DNA of 15,647 bases from an uncultured Oscillibacter sp. (lineage in GTDB: Bacteria > Bacillota_A > Clostridia > Oscillospirales > Oscillospiraceae). Below, piece after piece: positions 6,879-13,910 of this stretch (position 1 is the stretch's first letter; each line of letters opens with the position of its first letter). The stretch covers positions 1 to 15,647 of the forward strand of contig CAQVQZ010000026.1 of assembly GCA_948902155.1 (NCBI GenBank). Reading direction: 5' to 3'. The position numbers and the translations under genes were made by a program. The notes beneath the pieces are model-generated. The model was not told the origin of the DNA, did no database searches, and saw only the letters and a list, made by a program, of their open reading frames with translations.

Positions 6879-7547
6879 ATGGACTGGTTCCCACTGTACA
6901 ATTCCATCCGCATCGCCGCCGTTTCCACGGTCCTGGTCTTCTTCCTGGGCATTTTCGCCGCCCAGCGCATTGCGAAGGCCCCTCCGGCGGCAAAGGGCGT
7001 GCTGGACGCGGTGCTGACCCTGCCCCTGGTCCTGCCGCCCACGGTGGTGGGCTACCTGCTGCTCCTCCTCCTGGGGCCGAAGCGCCCCATAGGGGCCTGG
7101 GCGCTGTCCGCCTTAGGGCTGCGGCTGACCATGACGTGGTGGTCTGCCATCTTTTCCACCGTGGTGGTCATTTTCCCCCTCATGTACCGCACGGCGCGGG
7201 GGGCCTTCGAGTCCTTCGACCAGACCCTGGCCCAGGCGGGCCGGACCCTGGGCCTGAGCGACGCCTATATCTTCTGGCGCGTCCAGATGCCCAACTGCCG
7301 TCAGGGCGTCCTGGCGGGGACGGTGCTGGCCTTCGCACGGGCGCTGGGGGAGTACGGGGCCACATCCATGATCGCCGGGTACACCCCCGGCCGCACCGCC
7401 ACCATCTCCACCACGGTCTACCAGCTCTGGCGCATTGGGGAGGACGGTTTGGCCCTCCGGTGGGTGCTGGTGAACCTGGCGATTTCCGCCGTGGTTTTGC
7501 TGGCGGTGAACCTTCTGGAGCGGAAGGAGGGGCGGACATGGCCCTGA
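6879..7547 (+). CDS. modB: Molybdate ABC transporter permease ModB
   Basis: Integral membrane subunit of 222 residues, with about five hydrophobic segments. The binding-protein-dependent transport EAA-type loop reads AGRTLGLSDAYIFWRVQMPN, followed by FARALGEYGATSMIAG, which is characteristic of molybdate and sulfate permeases. PLVLPPTVVGYLLLLLLGP near the N terminus is also typical of ModB. The end overlaps modC by 10 bp, which implies translational coupling of permease and ATPase. Confidence 0.95.
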   Translation: MDWFPLYNSIRIAAVSTVLVFFLGIFAAQRIAKAPPAAKGVLDAVLTLPLVLPPTVVGYLLLLLLGPKRPIGAWALSALGLRLTMTWWSAIFSTVVVIFPLMYRTARGAFESFDQTLAQAGRTLGLSDAYIFWRVQMPNCRQGVLAGTVLAFARALGEYGATSMIAGYTPGRTATISTTVYQLWRIGEDGLALRWVLVNLAISAVVLLAVNLLERKEGRTWP

Positions 7548-8581
7548 CGGCGCGCATCGAAAAGCGCTACGGCGATTTCCTCCTGGACGTGGACATTTCC
7601 GCCGAAAGCGGGGAATCCCTGGCCCTGCTGGGCTCCTCCGGCTGCGGAAAGAGCGTCACATTAAAATGCATCGCGGGCATCGACCGGCCCGACCGGGGCC
7701 GCGTGGTCCTGGACGGGCAGGTCCTCTTTGACAGCGAGGCGGGGATAGACCTGCCGCCCCAGCGGCGGCGGGTGGGGGTGCTCTTCCAGCAGTACGCCCT
7801 GTTTCCCAACATGACGGTGGCCCAAAACATCGCCGTCTGCCTGGAGAAATCCCGCCGCCGCATGCGGACGGCGGAGCTGCTGTCCGCTTTCCGCCTGGAG
7901 GATTTGGCGGACCTCTACCCCCGCCAGCTCTCCGGCGGGCAGCAGCAGCGGACGGCCCTGGCCCGCATCCTGGCGTCGGAGCCCCGGGCGATTTTGCTGG
8001 ACGAGCCCTTTTCGGCCCTGGACAGCTATCTGAAATGGCAGCTGGAGTCCCAGCTCCAGGAGACGCTGGAGCGCTTCCCCGGCCCGGTGCTGTGGGTGAG
8101 CCACGACCGGGGGGAGGTCTACCGGAACTGCCGCCGGGTCTGCGTGCTGGAAAACGGCAAGTCCGCCCCCGTGGCGGACATGAAGGCCCTGCTGGAAAAC
8201 CCCGGCACCGTCAGCGCCGCCCGCCTCTCGGGCTGCAAGAACTTCGCGGCGGTCCGTCCCGGCCCGGAACCGGGCCGGATCACCGTTCCGGAGTGGGGCC
8301 TGACGCTGAACGCCGCCGCCCCCTGGCGGGCGGGGGTCTCGGTCCTGGGGGTCCACGCGGCGCGGGTCCATCCGGCGGAGCCGGGGGAGGCCAACGCCTT
8401 TCCCTGCGAAGTGGTCCGGGTGACGGAGGACGTCACCGTCATGGCCCTGACCCTCCGCCCGGAGGGAGCGGCGGGCCTTTTGCGGATGGAGCTGGACAAA
8501 AAAACCTGGGCCTCCCTGCCGGACCAAAACCGGCTTCCGGCGGCAATCCGGCCCGAGGATCTGATGCTTTTGGAGGAATAG
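7538..8581 (+). CDS. modC: Molybdate ABC transporter ATP-binding protein ModC
   Basis: ATPase of the ModABC importer, 347 residues. Walker A is GSSGCGKS (residues 32-39), the Q-loop lies in LFQQYALFPNMTV, the signature is LSGGQQQR (131-138), Walker B is AILLDEP (151-157), and the switch His is in SHD (189). The region after about residue 235 looks like a molybdate-binding TOBE-type domain (LGVHAARVHPAE, then FPCEVVRVTEDV), which in this family can give substrate feedback. The start ATG 7538 has AAGGAGG upstream, inside the modB end; the longer open frame back to 7136 is only the shadow of modB. Confidence 0.95.
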   Translation: MALTARIEKRYGDFLLDVDISAESGESLALLGSSGCGKSVTLKCIAGIDRPDRGRVVLDGQVLFDSEAGIDLPPQRRRVGVLFQQYALFPNMTVAQNIAVCLEKSRRRMRTAELLSAFRLEDLADLYPRQLSGGQQQRTALARILASEPRAILLDEPFSALDSYLKWQLESQLQETLERFPGPVLWVSHDRGEVYRNCRRVCVLENGKSAPVADMKALLENPGTVSAARLSGCKNFAAVRPGPEPGRITVPEWGLTLNAAAPWRAGVSVLGVHAARVHPAEPGEANAFPCEVVRVTEDVTVMALTLRPEGAAGLLRMELDKKTWASLPDQNRLPAAIRPEDLMLLEE

Positions 8582-8593
8582 GAGGCGTTGCAC

Positions 8594-9088
8594 ATGTACA
8601 CATCGGCAGTCGTCACGGTCAGCGACCGGAGCGCACGGGGCGAGCGCCCCGACGAGGCGGGCCCGCTGGCGGCTTCCCTGCTGGAGGCGGCGGGCTATGA
8701 GGTCGTGGAGCGGAGAATCGTCCCCGACGAACAGGCGGAGATCGAAGCGGTCCTTAAAGCCCTGGCGGACCAGGGCCGCATTGCCCTGATCGTCACCACC
8801 GGCGGCACGGGCTTCTCCCCGCGGGACGTGACCCCGGAGGCCACCGCCGCCGTCTGCGCCCGGATGGCCCCAGGCATCCCGGAGGCCATGCGGGCGGCGT
8901 CCCTGGCCATTACGCCTCGGGCGATGCTCTCCCGGGCGGCGGCGGGCATCCGGGGCGGGAGCCTGATTGTGAATCTTCCCGGCAGTCCCAAGGCGGCGCG
9001 GGAGAATCTGGAAGCGGTTCTGCCCACTTTGGAGCACGGTTTGAAGATGCTGCTGGGCGGTCCGGCGGACTGCGCTAAGGAGTCCTGA
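8594..9088 (+). CDS. MogA/MoaB-family molybdopterin adenylyltransferase
   Basis: A 164-residue single-domain MoCF protein. Members adenylylate molybdopterin before molybdenum is inserted (MogA), or have a related role (MoaB). Seen here: VVTVSDRSARGER at the N terminus, the nucleotide/pterin-binding loop TTGGTG (68-73) with FSPRDVTPEAT, PGIPEAMR, and LIVNLPGSPKAARENL. I start at ATG 8594, with GGAGG 8 bases upstream; a TTG at 8588 in the same frame is too close to that site. It is the last gene of the operon, 12 bp after modC and just before a strong terminator. MogA versus MoaB cannot be settled from sequence alone; the function in cofactor synthesis is supported by context. Confidence 0.92.
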   Translation: MYTSAVVTVSDRSARGERPDEAGPLAASLLEAAGYEVVERRIVPDEQAEIEAVLKALADQGRIALIVTTGGTGFSPRDVTPEATAAVCARMAPGIPEAMRAASLAITPRAMLSRAAAGIRGGSLIVNLPGSPKAARENLEAVLPTLEHGLKMLLGGPADCAKES

Positions 9089-9093
9089 CGCTG

Positions 9094-9134
9094 CAAGACC
9101 CCCGCTCCCTGGTTTCCAGGGAGCGGGGGTCTTG
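9094..9134 (+). terminator. Terminator of the molybdenum operon
   Basis: A perfect 19-bp inverted repeat, 9094-9112 with 9116-9134, separated by a TTT loop and starting 5 bases after the mogA/moaB stop. The downstream sequence is T-rich (tggtctttcgttc) rather than a clean U-run. The stem is very stable and could also stop transcripts coming from the right. Confidence 0.85.
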
Positions 9135-9178
9135 TGGTCTTTCGTTCAATGCAAAAAAGTTCCCTTTTTCAGTGGCAA

Positions 9179-10064
9179 TCAATAGTATGATTTGAGTAGA
9201 AGAAAGCAAAAAGCAAGAGAAGAAAAGATAAGAAAGAAAAGGCCAGAAAGGGAGCGGACATAGGAAGCGGATTGGATACCGGATTTGATCTGCAGCCAAT
9301 TAAAGAAAGACTCAACAGGCCGTCTGCAAGAGGCAGCAGAGGAGCTAAAGCAGTCGCCAGAGAGTAAAATATCCGATGGCTTCTCCTTTCTGGGAGTAAT
9401 TAGCTCAATTGCCCGGCCGCTCCGGAGCGCTTCCGCCCATGCCGTATCCGCATAGGCCCAGTCGGCAAACAGTTTTCCGTGGGTGACAGGGGCACAGTCA
9501 AAATCGACCTGTCTGGCCGCCCAGAGGCCGCAAAGGGATGCCTGACTGATTTGAAATGCACAGGGAATCGGTAATTTTTCCGGCCGGAGCGTCCCAAAAG
9601 CGTGGAGCTTAACGCCGTGGTACCATTCTTTACGTGTGGCATGATAGCATTTATTGCACAGCGGTTTTCCGACCCTGGCCCCAGTGCTGTTGGAACGTCT
9701 TGCCAACATAATGGGGCAGGAATCCACGGCAAAATGATGGGAATCCTCATTTTTGGCCCGGATTTCTTTCAGCCAGATTTCGGACAGTGCCCGAAACGCT
9801 CCGGCGATACGATTGAACTGGCGGCAAAACGCCTGGTAACTAGACAGAGCGGGAAACCACGCCAAAAAAATGGCTTTTGGCGTAATTATAGATCGCTTTC
9901 CGCGTCAACAATTGCTGTGCTTTGCCCCACAGGCAGACGGTAATCAACTCCTCATCTGCAAATTGGGGACAATGGTTGTTGCTTTGGCGTTGTAATTCTT
10001 CTCTGAATCTGCTATCATTGCATTGGCAGATGGTGCAGTATAATTTGATGAGTTTTTCTTTCAC
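9179..10064 (-). pseudogene. IS982-family transposase, broken by one frameshift
   Basis: Two overlapping reading frames together give a nearly full-length transposase of about 290 residues. The first (GTG 10064, KEKLIKLYCTICQ..., EELQRQSNNHCPQFADEELI) joins the second (WFPALSSYQAFCRQFNRIAG onwards). The DDE catalytic residues look intact: Asp in FAVDSCPIM, Asp in LFADWAYAD and Glu in RPVESFFNWL. The break is at a run of seven T on the coding strand (A7 at 9864-9870); one T fewer restores the frame. It could be a recent mutation, a sequencing error or slippage. Base composition is visibly lower in GC than the neighbours, as expected for transferred DNA. The element's ends are not clearly resolved. 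The IS982 assignment rests on recognised family sequence, not on a search. Confidence 0.8.
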
Positions 10065-10130
10065 AAAGACATTCTCATCCTTTTTGCACCATTTGTCCCT
10101 TTTTTCTTCCCTTTCTACGATTGATTCTCA

Positions 10131-10156
10131 TTTTGAAAGGAGGCTTCCTTCCTTAA
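10131..10156. repeat. Arm-like fragment of the long-palindrome element
   Basis: AAAGGAGGCTTCCTTCCTTA plus ACTG closely matches the outer right arm of the element at 13911-14095 (AAAGGAGGCTTTCTTCACTT plus AACTG). It sits just upstream of the transposase gene, so it is either a relic split by the insertion or part of the insertion's own end. Confidence 0.5.
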
Positions 10157-10199
10157 CTGAATGTCATTAGGCCTCGCCCCGGTATTTTCATGCGGCCTC

Positions 10200-10787
10200 T
10201 CAGCTCATATCCCCCAACTCCTCCGCCACCTGGGCCTCGCTGGCCCGCATGGCCTGGAGGGTCTTGTCCATCAGGGTCTCCAGCTCCCAGCCCAGGCGCT
10301 CCGCGCCGGTCTTGATGATGTCCCGGGAGCAGCCCGCGGCAAACTTCTTGTCCTTAAACTTCTTCTTCAGGGAGGAAACCTCCATGTCGGAGCAGGACTT
10401 GCTGGGCCGCATCCGCGCCGCCGCGCCGATCAGCCCGGTCAGCTCATCCGCCGCGAACAGCACCTTCTCCATCTCGTGGACGGGTTCCACGTCGGAGCAG
10501 ATGCCATAGCCGTGGCTGCAAACGGCGTGAATGAGTTCGTCGGAGCAGCCGACTTCAGCCAGCAGCTCCGGGGCCTTCTTGCAATGCTCCTCAGGCCACT
10601 TCTCGAAGTCCACATCGTGGAGCAGGCCCACCGTGGCCCAGAAATCCGCGTCCTCGCCGTAACCCAGGTCCTGGGCGTACCAACGCATGGCGGCTTCCAC
10701 CGTCAAGGCGTGCTGGATATGGAAGGGTTCGCTATTGTACTTGCGCAGCAGCGCCATGGCCGCCGCTCTGTCGGGACAGGCTTTCAT
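10200..10787 (-). CDS. HD-domain protein, putative metal-dependent phosphohydrolase
   Basis: A 195-residue HD-superfamily protein. The metal-binding pattern is visible: His26 (HALTVEAAMRWYA), His57-Asp58 in LLHDVDFEKWP, His87 or His92 in IHAVCSHGYG, and Asp114 in LFAADELTGLIGA. Such proteins hydrolyse nucleotides or other phosphate esters, but the substrate is unknown. The protein is cytosolic, with a Lys-rich stretch SSLKKKFKDKKFA near residue 140. The start ATG has AAAGGAG 9 bases upstream, and a good promoter precedes it. It has no operon partner: it lies between the broken transposase and a small inverted-repeat element. Confidence 0.88.
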   Translation of the reverse strand: MKACPDRAAAMALLRKYNSEPFHIQHALTVEAAMRWYAQDLGYGEDADFWATVGLLHDVDFEKWPEEHCKKAPELLAEVGCSDELIHAVCSHGYGICSDVEPVHEMEKVLFAADELTGLIGAAARMRPSKSCSDMEVSSLKKKFKDKKFAAGCSRDIIKTGAERLGWELETLMDKTLQAMRASEAQVAEELGDMS

Positions 10788-10819
10788 TGGGAATATCTCC
10801 TTTGTTTGGAATTGGGGAT

Positions 10820-10848
10820 AGTATACGCCTTTCCGCCGCAGATTGCAA
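10820..10848 (-). promoter_or_regulatory. Predicted promoter of the HD-domain gene
   Basis: On the minus strand TTGCAA (10848-10843), a 17-bp spacer and TATACT (10825-10820), with a start near 10813, about 25 bases before the ATG. The inverted-repeat element at 10869 begins about 20 bp upstream of the -35. Confidence 0.6.
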
Positions 10849-10868
10849 GGCCCGTCCCCCTAACGGAA

Positions 10869-10993
10869 ATGTCCCAATCGAAGATTTTCCTGTAGGGGCG
10901 GCTAATAGCCGCCCCTTCCTCCGCGACCTCCCAGGCCGATGGGAAACGGGCGATTGATAATCGCCCCTACAGCCGAAGCTTCGATTGGGACAT
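10869..10993. mobile_element. Small inverted-repeat element with two internal hairpins
   Basis: A 125-bp non-coding element between the HD-domain gene and xdhC. Perfect 15-bp terminal inverted repeats ATGTCCCAATCGAAG are at 10869-10883 and 10979-10993. A second inverted pair, CTGTAGGGGCG, is at 10890-10900 and 10962-10972. Two strong hairpins lie inside: GGGGCGGCT-AAT-AGCCGCCCC (10895-10915) and GGGCGATT-GAT-AATCGCCC (10948-10966). No target duplication is evident and there is no open frame. It looks like a MITE or other repeated intergenic element; its copy number in the genome is unknown. Confidence 0.6.
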
Positions 10994-11020
10994 CCCATTT
11001 TGCAGCCGAACAAAGGCGTA

Positions 11021-11051
11021 AATAATTTTATAAATATATTATAAAATTATT
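11021..11051. repeat. AT-only perfect inverted repeat downstream of xdhC
   Basis: Thirteen-base arms AATAATTTTATAA (11021-11033) and TTATAAAATTATT (11039-11051) around a 5-base loop, starting about 10 bases after the xdhC stop codon. With no G or C it would be a weak hairpin; it may serve as a 3'-end structure or as a bend or protein-binding site. It stands out strongly in high-GC DNA. Confidence 0.5.
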
Positions 11052-11060
11052 TTCTATAGT

Positions 11061-12077
11061 TTACAAATGCGACGGGCACCCATAAGCCTCCACCCCCGCC
11101 GCCTCCCGGCGCAGGGCGCGCTCATAGATCAGCTCCCCCGTGATGCTGACGGCGATCTCCTCCGGCGTCACCGCCTTGATCGCGGTCCCGATGGGGGTGT
11201 GGACACGCTGGATGTCCTCCTCGGAAATCCCCGCTTCCCGCAGTTTTTCGTTCACATACGCGGTCTTCGTCCGGGAACCCATCACGCCCACATAGGCCAG
11301 GGGACGCCGGAGAAGCTGCTCCTCCACCTCGAAATCATGGCTGTGCCCGCTGGTCATGACCACGGCATAGTCGTCCTTCGTCAAAAGCAGTCTCGCCCCG
11401 ATGTCCGTATAAGTCCCGCAGACCACCGTCTCCGCCCACGGAAACCGGGTGAAGCTGGCAAATTCCGGCCGGTCGTCATACACCACCACCCGGAAACCCA
11501 CGCGCTGTAACACCGGGACCAGCGCCAAGGCGCAGTGCCCCCCGCCGAAAATCACCACCCGTTCTCCCACGGGCAGGGGCAGCGTCACGCACCTGCCGTC
11601 CCAGACACAGCCGCCCTCCAAGCGAAGGCCCTCCGCCATCCCCAGCAGGGGCCGTTTTGCCTCGTCGAACAGAGCGGGCCCGCCCTCCAGGCCGAAGGCC
11701 AGCCAACCCCCCCGGTGGTCCATCATTCGTTCCTCAATCTTGTAAGCCGCCGCGCCCCAGTTCTCGCTGTCGTGGGAGATGAAGCGCAGAAACACCGTCT
11801 GTTCCCCGCCGCATACGGAGTCCAGCTCGCCGCCGTGGCGTAGCTCCAGCCGCCGGACCGCAGACCGGCCCTCGCGCAGCAGCTCCGCCGCCAGGTCCAG
11901 GGCCTGGGCCTCCCCCGGCCCGCCGCCGATGGTCCCCGCCGCCAGACCGTCGGGCCCCACCAGCATCTGGGCCCCGGCCCCTCGGGGCGTGGACCCCTGG
12001 GCGGACACCACCGTGACCAGCACGGCGTCTTTTCCATGCCCCAGCAAGTGGGACAGCTTTTCAAACATCGTTCGCAT
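11061..12077 (-). CDS. XdhC/CoxI-family molybdoenzyme maturation protein
   Basis: A 338-residue XdhC-family protein. XdhC binds molybdenum cofactor and delivers the sulfurated form to xanthine dehydrogenase-type hydroxylases. The N-terminal XdhC/CoxI domain shows VSAQGSTPRGAGAQMLV and GTIGGGPGEAQAL. The C-terminal half is a Rossmann-type domain beginning VVIFGGGHCALALVPVLQRV and continuing VVVYDDRPEFA, then VVMTSGHSHDFEVEEQLLRR, YVGVMGSRTK and HTPIGTAIKA. The start ATG has AAAGGAG 5 bases upstream; this ribosome site begins only a few bases beyond the end of the inserted element at 12093-12254. No molybdenum hydroxylase gene lies in the window. The link to the molybdenum operon is functional, not positional. 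Confidence 0.93.
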   Translation of the reverse strand: MRTMFEKLSHLLGHGKDAVLVTVVSAQGSTPRGAGAQMLVGPDGLAAGTIGGGPGEAQALDLAAELLREGRSAVRRLELRHGGELDSVCGGEQTVFLRFISHDSENWGAAAYKIEERMMDHRGGWLAFGLEGGPALFDEAKRPLLGMAEGLRLEGGCVWDGRCVTLPLPVGERVVIFGGGHCALALVPVLQRVGFRVVVYDDRPEFASFTRFPWAETVVCGTYTDIGARLLLTKDDYAVVMTSGHSHDFEVEEQLLRRPLAYVGVMGSRTKTAYVNEKLREAGISEEDIQRVHTPIGTAIKAVTPEEIAVSITGELIYERALRREAAGVEAYGCPSHL

Positions 12078-12092
12078 AGGGACTCCTTTCTA

Positions 12093-12254
12093 GGGCCTGT
12101 TCACATAAGCCCAAACACACGTCTTTCCGGCAAATTTTGCCGACTGCCGCGTTAAAAATTTTTGACGTACGACAGTACGCCTGCAAATTTTTGCCTTGCA
12201 TCCGGCAAAAATTTGCTCGGAAATCCGCATATTTGGTTTATGTGAACAGGCCCC
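12093..12254. mobile_element. MITE-like element with TA target duplication
   Basis: A 162-bp non-coding element with perfect 16-bp terminal inverted repeats GGGCCTGTTCACATAA (12093-12108, reversed at 12238-12253), bounded by TA at 12091-12092 and 12255-12256. TA duplication is the mark of IS630/Tc1-mariner-type transposition. An internal perfect 13-bp inverted repeat, GCAAATTTTTGCC (12183-12195 with 12204-12216), forms a strong hairpin. It fills the space between the stop codon of the upstream gene and the ribosome site of xdhC. The family is inferred from its ends only. Confidence 0.7.
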
Positions 12255-12934
12255 TAGCTTCTAATCAGCTTCCCGGACAGCACCATCTCCCGGGTCAGCG
12301 CCGTATCCTCCGGCAGGTCCACGGTGATGATGTGCCACAGGGGCCCGCCGTCTTTGTCCTCCTGGGTCTCGTGGTTATAGTGTACGGAGACGCTGTGGAC
12401 TGGGGTCCTGGGGGACAGCTCCTCATAGAGCTCCATGGCCCGGTCCGCCATGGCCTCCCGCATGGTTTCCTCGTCCGGCACCGGGGCGCTGCACCTGTCT
12501 CCGAAGTCAATGCGGATGTCCACCACCGGCGTGTTCGGGTCCCTGGGGTCCCACCGGGCCTGCCAGAGGGCCCGCTGCCCGTTGACCTGCGGGCTCTTGG
12601 CGATTCCCAGGTCCATGCGCAGGACCGTCTCCCGCCGCTCGTCGTTCACCAGTCCGGATTTCAAGTCATAGCCGAGGTCTCGCCGTCCTCCGCCGCCCTT
12701 CAGGGTAAAGTCCAGAAGGTACTCACCGCCCACCAGATCATACCCGGCCCAGTGCCCCTGGGGCTCCAAATCCGGGTAGACCTGGGCGGCGTAAGTGCGT
12801 AGCCGCGCGGAGGAAATCAGGTTTCCCACCACCGGGACCCAGCCCGTGAGCACGTACAGCAGGGCAAAGCCGCCGAATAAAATCAGCAGGAGAGCCGCCA
12901 CCAAAGCAAAAGACTTCGAGTTTTTCGCCTGCAT
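12254..12934 (-). CDS. Membrane-anchored protein of unknown function
   Basis: I do not recognise this 226-residue protein with certainty; it has some resemblance to YfjL-like proteins of Bacillota. An N-terminal membrane anchor (about residues 9-31, FALVAALLLILFGGFALLYV) follows a short basic cytoplasmic stretch, and the remaining part should be outside the membrane. That part is rich in charged residues and Tyr (TYAAQVYPDLEPQGHW, GGEYLLDFTLKG) and ends WHIITVDLPEDTALTREMVL. The start ATG 12934 has AAGGAGG 8 bases upstream; the frame upstream of it is non-coding overlap with the TraX gene. It lies 22 bp after that gene, so the two form an operon. Its TAG stop uses the TA target and the first base of the inserted element. 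Confidence 0.8.
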   Translation of the reverse strand: MQAKNSKSFALVAALLLILFGGFALLYVLTGWVPVVGNLISSARLRTYAAQVYPDLEPQGHWAGYDLVGGEYLLDFTLKGGGGRRDLGYDLKSGLVNDERRETVLRMDLGIAKSPQVNGQRALWQARWDPRDPNTPVVDIRIDFGDRCSAPVPDEETMREAMADRAMELYEELSPRTPVHSVSVHYNHETQEDKDGGPLWHIITVDLPEDTALTREMVLSGKLIRS

Positions 12935-12956
12935 CGTTCCAACCTCCTTTTCGTAA

Positions 12957-13805
12957 TCAAGCGTTCGCCAAAAGCGGATACGCCGCCCAGGACAGCGCGT
13001 ATAAGATGTAGATATGAGCCGGGTAAAACAGGTAAAAGAACCGCTTGGGCCCCCGGCCTCTTTGTCCATTGTAACACAGCATCAGCAGAGCCGCAAGGAC
13101 TCCGTACCACTCGTAGTATTGAGTAAACATCATCGTCCAGTGGAACGCGGGGAGCCGGGAGTACGCCAGAAGCACCAGAAGGAAATAGAAAGCCATTGTG
13201 AAACCGGCAAAGGCCCCCGCCTGCACCCTCCGGTCCCTCCGGAACGCGTACAGCAGAATCCCCGTGAGAATCGTGCCGATCCCGGCGTCCGGATTCGAGT
13301 TCCACATAGGCAGAAGCGTATACCCCAGGGCGGACAGGGGCATCTGGAGGGCGGGGACCATCCCCATGAGCATACTCGCCAGAATGGGCCATGCCAGCGG
13401 CAGGACCACCGCCGCCAGCCCCGGCCCCCAGCGCTTTTCGGCAATCCAGTCCATGCCCTGGAAAACGATCATCAGGATGGAAAAGGCCGTCATCATGCCG
13501 TTCATGGGGTAAAAGCCGTCGGGCCGGACCAGCACGCCGCAGATCATCAAAAACAGCAGCCCGGACATCAGAAGATGGATAGCATATACTTTTATAAAGT
13601 ATTTTTTCCTATCGTGAGTGTGCCCGAACCCCTCCACCAGACAGAACAGGAACAGCGGCGCGGCCAGCCGTCCCGCCATGCTGAACCAGACCGGGACCCG
13701 CCCCGTGTACTCAAAAAAGTAGTGGATATGGTCCAAAACCATCAAAACCAGCGCAATCCACTTCAACCCCGAGGAACTGATTCCCCGCACGCGGTCCGTC
13801 TCCAT
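12957..13805 (-). CDS. TraX-family membrane protein
   Basis: A 282-residue integral membrane protein with about eight hydrophobic segments, of the TraX family. TraX of the F plasmid acetylates pilin; chromosomal relatives in Bacillota have unproven roles, probably as acyltransferases. The family opening SSGLKWIALVLMVLDHIHYF (conserved Lys and Asp-His) is followed by GRLAAPLFLFCLVEGFGHT and RKKYFIKVYAIHLLMSGLLF. FYLFYPAHIYILYALSWAAY near the C terminus is also typical. The start ATG has GGAGGTGA upstream and a near-consensus promoter. There are no conjugation genes nearby, so a transfer role is not supported. Confidence 0.88.
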   Translation of the reverse strand: METDRVRGISSSGLKWIALVLMVLDHIHYFFEYTGRVPVWFSMAGRLAAPLFLFCLVEGFGHTHDRKKYFIKVYAIHLLMSGLLFLMICGVLVRPDGFYPMNGMMTAFSILMIVFQGMDWIAEKRWGPGLAAVVLPLAWPILASMLMGMVPALQMPLSALGYTLLPMWNSNPDAGIGTILTGILLYAFRRDRRVQAGAFAGFTMAFYFLLVLLAYSRLPAFHWTMMFTQYYEWYGVLAALLMLCYNGQRGRGPKRFFYLFYPAHIYILYALSWAAYPLLANA

Positions 13806-13846
13806 GGCCGCTCACCTCCGATGTATCATTGATTTAGTACAATATG

Positions 13847-13875
13847 ATAATAATACAGTCGGAAGAAAATGTCAA
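13847..13875 (-). promoter_or_regulatory. Near-consensus promoter of the TraX operon
   Basis: On the minus strand TTGACA (13875-13870), exactly 17 bp, then TATTAT (13852-13847). The start would be near 13840, about 35 bases before the TraX start codon. It is the strongest-looking promoter in the window. Confidence 0.75.
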
Positions 13876-13879
13876 GCAG

Positions 13880-13903
13880 AAAAACGCCCGGCCTGTCGGC
13901 CAA
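13880..13903 (-). terminator. Second terminator-like hairpin upstream of the TraX promoter
   Basis: On the minus strand TTGGCC-GACA-GGCCGG (six pairs, two of them G-U) followed by GCGTTTTTC. It would stop read-through from the antiporter gene before the TraX promoter. It shares an 11-bp direct repeat, AACGCCCGGCC, with the hairpin at 14095-14122. Confidence 0.5.
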
Positions 13904-13910
13904 TGCCATC

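Noticed and set aside
8588..8590. TTG start for the mogA/moaB gene
   Set aside because: It is only 2 bases from the GGAGG site; ATG 8594 has proper spacing and fits the family start.
9177..9187. AATCAATAGTA near the transposase stop paired with AATCAATCGTA on the other side as IS terminal repeats
   Set aside because: The match is only about 10 of 11 bases and overlaps the transposase stop codon; not enough to define the element's ends.
12957..13805. Conjugative-transfer role for the TraX-family gene
   Set aside because: No relaxase, pilin, coupling protein or other transfer genes are nearby, and chromosomal TraX homologues are common in Bacillota.
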